Shown here one piece after another: positions 59,836 through 64,000 of a stretch of 64,000 nucleotides of DNA. The translations under genes were made by a program, and so were the position numbers. The first letter of the stretch is position 1. Each line of letters begins with the position of its first letter. The notes beneath the pieces were generated by a model. That model was not told the DNA's origin, searched no databases, and saw nothing but the letters and a program-made list of their open reading frames with translations. This stretch comes from Dyadobacter sp. CY347 (GTDB lineage Bacteria > Bacteroidota > Bacteroidia > Cytophagales > Spirosomataceae). The stretch lies in the NCBI RefSeq assembly GCF_021502655.1, contig NZ_JAKFFT010000008.1:186001-250000 (forward strand), in the 5' to 3' direction.

Positions 59836-60165
59836 CTAAGCCTCGCCACCAGGACCTCCAAAACTAATTGGAAAATTAAAGGAAGGCTCGTTATCCTGAG
59901 TGCTTTGGATCGTGCCGTATTGGTCTTCGTATTTTTGAATGTTGTCCTTTAATGCTAAAATCAAACGCTTCGCATGTTCCGGCGTAATGATGATTCTCGC
60001 TTTTACTTTTGCACGAGGAACGCCGGGCATCAGGCGTATAAAATCAAGGATGAATTCGCTGTTTGAATGTGCGATCATGGCTAAATTAGAATAAACTCCT
60101 TCGGCCATTTCCTCTGACAATTCTACATTGATCTGCTGTTCGTTTTCTTTTGTGTTATCTTCCAT
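59836..60165 (-). CDS. DUF3467 domain protein, downstream of rpoC
   Basis: A 109-residue acidic protein: VELSEEMAEGVYSNLAMIAHSNSEFILDFIRLMPGVPRAKVKARIIITPEHAKRLILALKDNIQKYEDQYG is the full DUF3467 domain, a typical companion of rpoBC in Bacteroidota. Function unknown. It lies 137 bases after rpoC with a hairpin between, so it may be on the same or a separate transcript. Confidence 0.9.
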   Translation of the reverse strand: MEDNTKENEQQINVELSEEMAEGVYSNLAMIAHSNSEFILDFIRLMPGVPRAKVKARIIITPEHAKRLILALKDNIQKYEDQYGTIQSTQDNEPSFNFPISFGGPGGEA

Positions 60166-60247
60166 CGGTTGGTTTTATTGGCATTACAGTGCTTGGCAGC
60201 AAATGATTATCTCTGCGGAAATTACTAAAATTTAGCATTAATACAGC

Positions 60248-60283
60248 AAAGAGCCGGTTCCACTTGCGCAGAACCGGCTCTTT
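60248..60283. terminator. Hairpin between rpoC and the DUF3467 gene
   Basis: Perfect 13-bp arms AAAGAGCCGGTTC (60248-60260) and GAACCGGCTCTTT (60271-60283), 10-base loop. The T-run is strong on the plus strand and only three bases on the minus strand, so on the rpoC transcript it may terminate partially. Confidence 0.7.
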
Positions 60284-60301
60284 TTATTTATTCAGATTGA
60301 T

Positions 60302-63300
60302 CTATACCAATTCCTTTTTCTTGCGAGAAAGTTTCTCACGAGAATCTGTCAAGGCATCGAATTCTTCTTTTGATCCAACGATCAGGCTTTCGTATTGACG
60401 CATTCCTGTTCCGGCTGGGATCAAGTGACCTACGATCACGTTTTCTTTCAAGCCTTTCAGTTCGTCGCGTTTTCCACGAACAGCTGCTTCGCTCAATACT
60501 TTGGTTGTTTCCTGGAACGAAGCCGCGGAAACGAAACTTTCAGTACCTAATGAAGCTTGTGTGATACCCATCAAAGTAGGTTTCGCAACAGCTGCCTGCG
60601 CATCACGCGCAGTAACCAGTTTCAAGTCACGACGTTTCAAGCTTGAATTTTCATCACGCAAACGACGAACTGAAACAATCATACCCGGCTTCAAAGTCTC
60701 AGAGCTACCAGCGTCTTCAATAACTTTCAAATCCAGGATCTTATCATTCTCTTCACGGAATACAACACGGTCAACCGGTTGCATTTCAAGGAAGTTGGTA
60801 TCACCTGCATCCAGGATCTCTACTTTCTGCATCATTTGGCGTACGATACATTCGATATGCTTATCGTTGATCTTCACACCTTGCAGACGGTATACTTCCT
60901 GAATTTCATTTACCAAATATTCCTGAACCGCTGTTGGTCCTTTGATAGAAAGGATATCAGCTGGTGTGATCGCTCCGTCAGACAATGGATCTCCTGCTCT
61001 TACGAAGTCGCCATCCTGAACCAGAATGTGTTTCGAAAGGGCAACCATATAACGACGTTGTGTTCCGTCTCTTGATTCGATATGAATTTCACGGTTACCG
61101 CGTTTCACACCTCCATAAGAAACTACACCATCGATTTCAGAAACCGTTGCTGGGTTAGACGGGTTACGCGCTTCGAAAAGTTCAGTTACACGTGGCAAAC
61201 CTCCCGTAATATCGCGTGTTTTACCAACAACACGTGGGATTTTCGCCAATGGCTGACCTGCTTTGATCGCTGTTCCGTTTTTCACAACCAAACGAGCTCC
61301 TACTGGCAAGTTATATCCTTTTTCAGTTTGATCTTTCAACAACGTGCTCTTACCTTTTACCACCAATGCAGGGTTTTTGGTTTTATCACGTGTCTCAATG
61401 ATCACCGATTCTTGGAAACCAGTTTGCTCATCAAATTCTTCACGATAAGTAATCCCCTCTTCAATAGCGTCGAATGAAACGGCACCAGTGAATTCAGAAA
61501 GAATTACTGCGTGATATGGATCCCAAGTACAAAGTTCTTGTCCTTTGAGAACCTTCTCACCATCTTTTACCAAAAGGTGTGCTCCATAAGGAACGTTGTT
61601 CGAGATCAGCAATTGACCTGTTTCTGGATTAGTAATTTTAACCTCTCCTGAACGACCCATTACTACTGTTACTTCATCTCCTTCTGAATTCACAGACTGA
61701 ACAAGACGAAGATCTTCAAAACCAATTACACCATCGAATTTCGCTTTAATGTTTGCTTCAACAGAAATGTTGGAAGCCGTACCACCGACGTGGAATGTAC
61801 GAAGTGTCAACTGCGTTCCGGGCTCACCGATGGACTGCGATGCAATTACACCCACAGCTTCACCAATGTTTACCATATGCGCAGATGCCAATGAACGTCC
61901 GTAGCATTTTGCACAAACACCATTACGAGTTTCGCAAGTCAATACCGAACGGATTTCAACAGTTTCAATGCTCGTTTCATCAATGTAAGAAGCAATCTCT
62001 TCCGTAATTTCCTGACCAGAAGCCAAGATCATTTCGTTAGACAAAGGATCAAATACATCATGAACACTTACACGACCCAGGATACGCTCAGAAAGTGGCT
62101 CAACGATATCTTCGTTGTCTTTCAAAGCAGAAATTGCAATTCCGCGAAGGGATCCGCAGTCTGTTTCGATAACAACAACATCTTGTGCAACGTCATGCAG
62201 ACGACGTGTCAGGTAACCCGCATCAGCCGTTTTCAAGGCTGTATCGGCAAGACCTTTACGTGCACCGTGTGTTGAGATAAAGTATTCAAGAACGTCCAAA
62301 CCTTCTTTAAAGTTGGAAAGGATCGGGTTCTCGATGATTTCACCTGCACCACCCGCGATGTTTTTCTGAGGCTTGGCCATAAGACCCCTCATTCCACCCA
62401 GCTGACGGATTTGCTCGCGCGAACCACGTGCACCTGAGTGCATCATCATATAAATTGAGTTAAATCCGCCTTGGTCTGTTTCCAATTGCTTCATCAACGT
62501 CTCTGTAATGCGTGAGTTAACACGTGTCCAGATATCAATAACCTGGTTGTAACGCTCGTTTTCAGTGATAAGACCCATCAAGTAGTTGCTCCAAACGTTT
62601 TCTACGTCCAGTTTCGCTTGCTCGATTAGCTTCACTTTTTCGTCTGGCACCATTACGTCGTTCAATCCCATTGACAAACCGCCTTTGAAGGCCATTTGGA
62701 AACCAAGTTCTTTGATCTCATCCAGGAACTGAGCTGTACGCGCAACACCAGCCAATTTGAACACCAAACCAATGATCTGCTGCAATTTTTTCTTAGTCAG
62801 CAATTCATTAATGTAACCTACTTCCTCAGGAACAGCCTGATTGAAAAGGATACGTCCGGCAACGGTGTCAACCATTTTCGTTTCAAATGTTCCGTCGTCG
62901 TTACGTACGCGCAGGCGGCATTTGATATTAGCATGTTTTGACAATTTGCCTTCGTTGATGGCAATGATCACTTCGTCTGGACCGTAGAAAATCATTCCTT
63001 CTCCGATAATCGGATATTCAGGAGTGCTTATGCGGCCTTTTGTTACATAATACAGACCCAAAACCATGTCTTGTGATGGAACCGTAATCGGTGCACCGTT
63101 GGCAGGGTTAAGAATGTTATGTGACGAAAGCATCAACATCGAAGCTTCCAAAACGGCTTCCTGACCCAATGGCACGTGAACGGCCATCTGGTCACCGTCA
63201 AAGTCAGCGTTGAATGCAGTACAAACCAATGGGTGCAACTGAATCGCTTTTCCTTCGATCAGTTTAGGCTGGAATGCCTGGATCCCCAAACGGTGCAATG

Positions 63301-64000
63301 TTGGAGCACGGTTAAGCAGAACAGGATGTCCTTTCAAAACGTTTTCCAAAATATCCCAAATCACAGGATCTTTACGATCTACAATCTTCTTAGCTGATTT
63401 TACAGTTTTAACAATTCCACGCTCGATCAGCTTGCGGATAATGAACGGCTTGAATAATTCTGCCGCCATATCTTTTGGCAAACCGCACTCGTGCAATTTC
63501 AATTCAGGTCCAACAACGATTACCGAACGACCAGAATAATCGACACGCTTACCAAGCAAGTTTTGACGGAAACGTCCTTGCTTACCTTTCAGCATGTCAG
63601 AAAGTGATTTCAATGCACGGTTACCTTCTGAACGCACCGCGTTTACTTTACGGCTGTTATCGAAAAGCGAATCGACCGCTTCCTGCAACATCCTTTTTTC
63701 GTTACGCAAAATCACCTCAGGTGCTTTGATCTCGATCAGACGCTTCAAACGGTTGTTCCGAATGATCACCCGACGATAAAGGTCGTTCAAATCGGAAGTC
63801 GCGAAACGACCACCATCCAAAGGCACTAGCGGACGAAGTTCTGGTGGAATAACCGGAACCATCTTGATCACCATCCATTCCGGACGGTTTTCGATGCGTG
63901 TATTGGCATCACGGAATGCTTCTACAACTTTCAGACGCTTTAATGCTTCTGCTTTACGTTGCTGCGAAGTGTCCGTTGCTGCCTGGTGACGAAGTTCGTA
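60302..64000 (-). CDS. rpoC: RNA polymerase subunit beta-prime, C-terminal part (cut by window edge)
   Basis: The minus-strand frame is open from base 64000 to the stop at 60302 (about 1232 residues), so the gene continues outside the window; the ATG at 63874 is internal. Catalytic site [12 protein letters not shown] (three Mg-binding Asp) is present, along with the bridge-helix and trigger-loop regions, and the zinc site TDCGSLRG with [13 protein letters not shown]. It is the core catalytic subunit of the DNA-dependent RNA polymerase. rpoB should lie beyond the right edge. Highly expressed rpoBC operons nearly always run with replication, so the fork should move right to left here (inference). 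Confidence 0.97.
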   Translation of the reverse strand, partial: YELRHQAATDTSQQRKAEALKRLKVVEAFRDANTRIENRPEWMVIKMVPVIPPELRPLVPLDGGRFATSDLNDLYRRVIIRNNRLKRLIEIKAPEVILRNEKRMLQEAVDSLFDNSRKVNAVRSEGNRALKSLSDMLKGKQGRFRQNLLGKRVDYSGRSVIVVGPELKLHECGLPKDMAAELFKPFIIRKLIERGIVKTVKSAKKIVDRKDPVIWDILENVLKGHPVLLNRAPTLHRLGIQAFQPKLIEGKAIQLHPLVCTAFNADFDGDQMAVHVPLGQEAVLEASMLMLSSHNILNPANGAPITVPSQDMVLGLYYVTKGRISTPEYPIIGEGMIFYGPDEVIIAINEGKLSKHANIKCRLRVRNDDGTFETKMVDTVAGRILFNQAVPEEVGYINELLTKKKLQQIIGLVFKLAGVARTAQFLDEIKELGFQMAFKGGLSMGLNDVMVPDEKVKLIEQAKLDVENVWSNYLMGLITENERYNQVIDIWTRVNSRITETLMKQLETDQGGFNSIYMMMHSGARGSREQIRQLGGMRGLMAKPQKNIAGGAGEIIENPILSNFKEGLDVLEYFISTHGARKGLADTALKTADAGYLTRRLHDVAQDVVVIETDCGSLRGIAISALKDNEDIVEPLSERILGRVSVHDVFDPLSNEMILASGQEITEEIASYIDETSIETVEIRSVLTCETRNGVCAKCYGRSLASAHMVNIGEAVGVIASQSIGEPGTQLTLRTFHVGGTASNISVEANIKAKFDGVIGFEDLRLVQSVNSEGDEVTVVMGRSGEVKITNPETGQLLISNNVPYGAHLLVKDGEKVLKGQELCTWDPYHAVILSEFTGAVSFDAIEEGITYREEFDEQTGFQESVIIETRDKTKNPALVVKGKSTLLKDQTEKGYNLPVGARLVVKNGTAIKAGQPLAKIPRVVGKTRDITGGLPRVTELFEARNPSNPATVSEIDGVVSYGGVKRGNREIHIESRDGTQRRYMVALSKHILVQDGDFVRAGDPLSDGAITPADILSIKGPTAVQEYLVNEIQEVYRLQGVKINDKHIECIVRQMMQKVEILDAGDTNFLEMQPVDRVVFREENDKILDLKVIEDAGSSETLKPGMIVSVRRLRDENSSLKRRDLKLVTARDAQAAVAKPTLMGITQASLGTESFVSAASFQETTKVLSEAAVRGKRDELKGLKENVIVGHLIPAGTGMRQYESLIVGSKEEFDALTDSREKLSRKKKELV

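Noticed and set aside
60370-63779. Several plus-strand ORFs of 60-130 residues inside rpoC
   Set aside because: They are antisense shadows of rpoC with no domain patterns and cysteine/aromatic-rich compositions typical of reverse frames.
1-64000. CRISPR arrays, insertion sequences, prophage or rRNA genes
   Set aside because: No regularly spaced direct repeats, transposase, integrase, phage structural or rRNA sequences were seen on either strand.

Overview
The window looks like a chromosomal segment of a Bacteroidota member of the order Cytophagales, most likely Dyadobacter or a close relative (inference from protein style, not a database match). Supporting signs: TAnnTTTG-type -7 promoter boxes, a C25 (PorU2-like) protease with a type IX-style C-terminal domain, a TonB-dependent receptor behind a TPP riboswitch, a DUF3467 gene after rpoC, many secreted proteins starting MKK or MKN, and FdtA/FdtB sugar genes. 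Both ends cut genes: the 3' end of a glutamate dehydrogenase at the left and the 3' part of rpoC (minus strand) at the right. I see no insertion sequence, integrase, prophage, CRISPR array or rRNA.

Layout. 0.2-2.4 kb: an orphan histidine kinase, a Dabb-domain protein, a DnaA-box-rich palindromic spacer and a small Tyr/Gly/Pro-rich lipoprotein. 2.4-9.5 kb: a co-directional operon of fatty acyl-AMP ligase, acyl carrier protein, cytochrome P450, MBOAT acyltransferase, DltD-like SGNH protein and Na+/solute symporter. It has the logic of the dlt (teichoic acid D-alanylation) operon, but with an activated and probably oxidised fatty acid; the MBOAT ends in FYYIQF, resembling the tyrosine acyl-shuttle hexapeptide. 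This is the most interesting system here. 9.5-13 kb: a TetR regulator and its quinone oxidoreductase with matching operators, an SDR and a PIG-L deacetylase. 13-17.4 kb: a minus-strand sugar/glycan operon (membrane protein, FdtA, FdtB, GT2, methyltransferase). 17.4-27 kb: an unknown membrane protein and an outer-membrane protein, then SbcC, GH3, GlsB, an S41 protease and ornithine aminotransferase on the minus strand.

27-31.5 kb: two toxin-antitoxin modules flank a TPP-riboswitch-controlled TonB-dependent receptor. 31.6-35 kb: hemE, gmhB, a 42-residue lipoprotein gene and arginine decarboxylase. 35-42 kb: a leader region with a hairpin and short ORF, then a TetR-TolC-adaptor-RND efflux operon. 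42.1-42.4 kb: tRNA-Pro(GGG) followed by degenerate partial copies of itself and its terminator. 42.5-60 kb: secreted and envelope proteins, including the C25 protease, a 1150-residue ThuA/sugar dehydrogenase/PKD/cytochrome c fusion divergent from a NrtR-like Nudix regulator with a shared palindrome, a Gfo/Idh/MocA protein, YihY, a mutarotase-like protein and a two-subunit molybdenum hydroxylase. 59.8-64 kb: the DUF3467 gene and rpoC.
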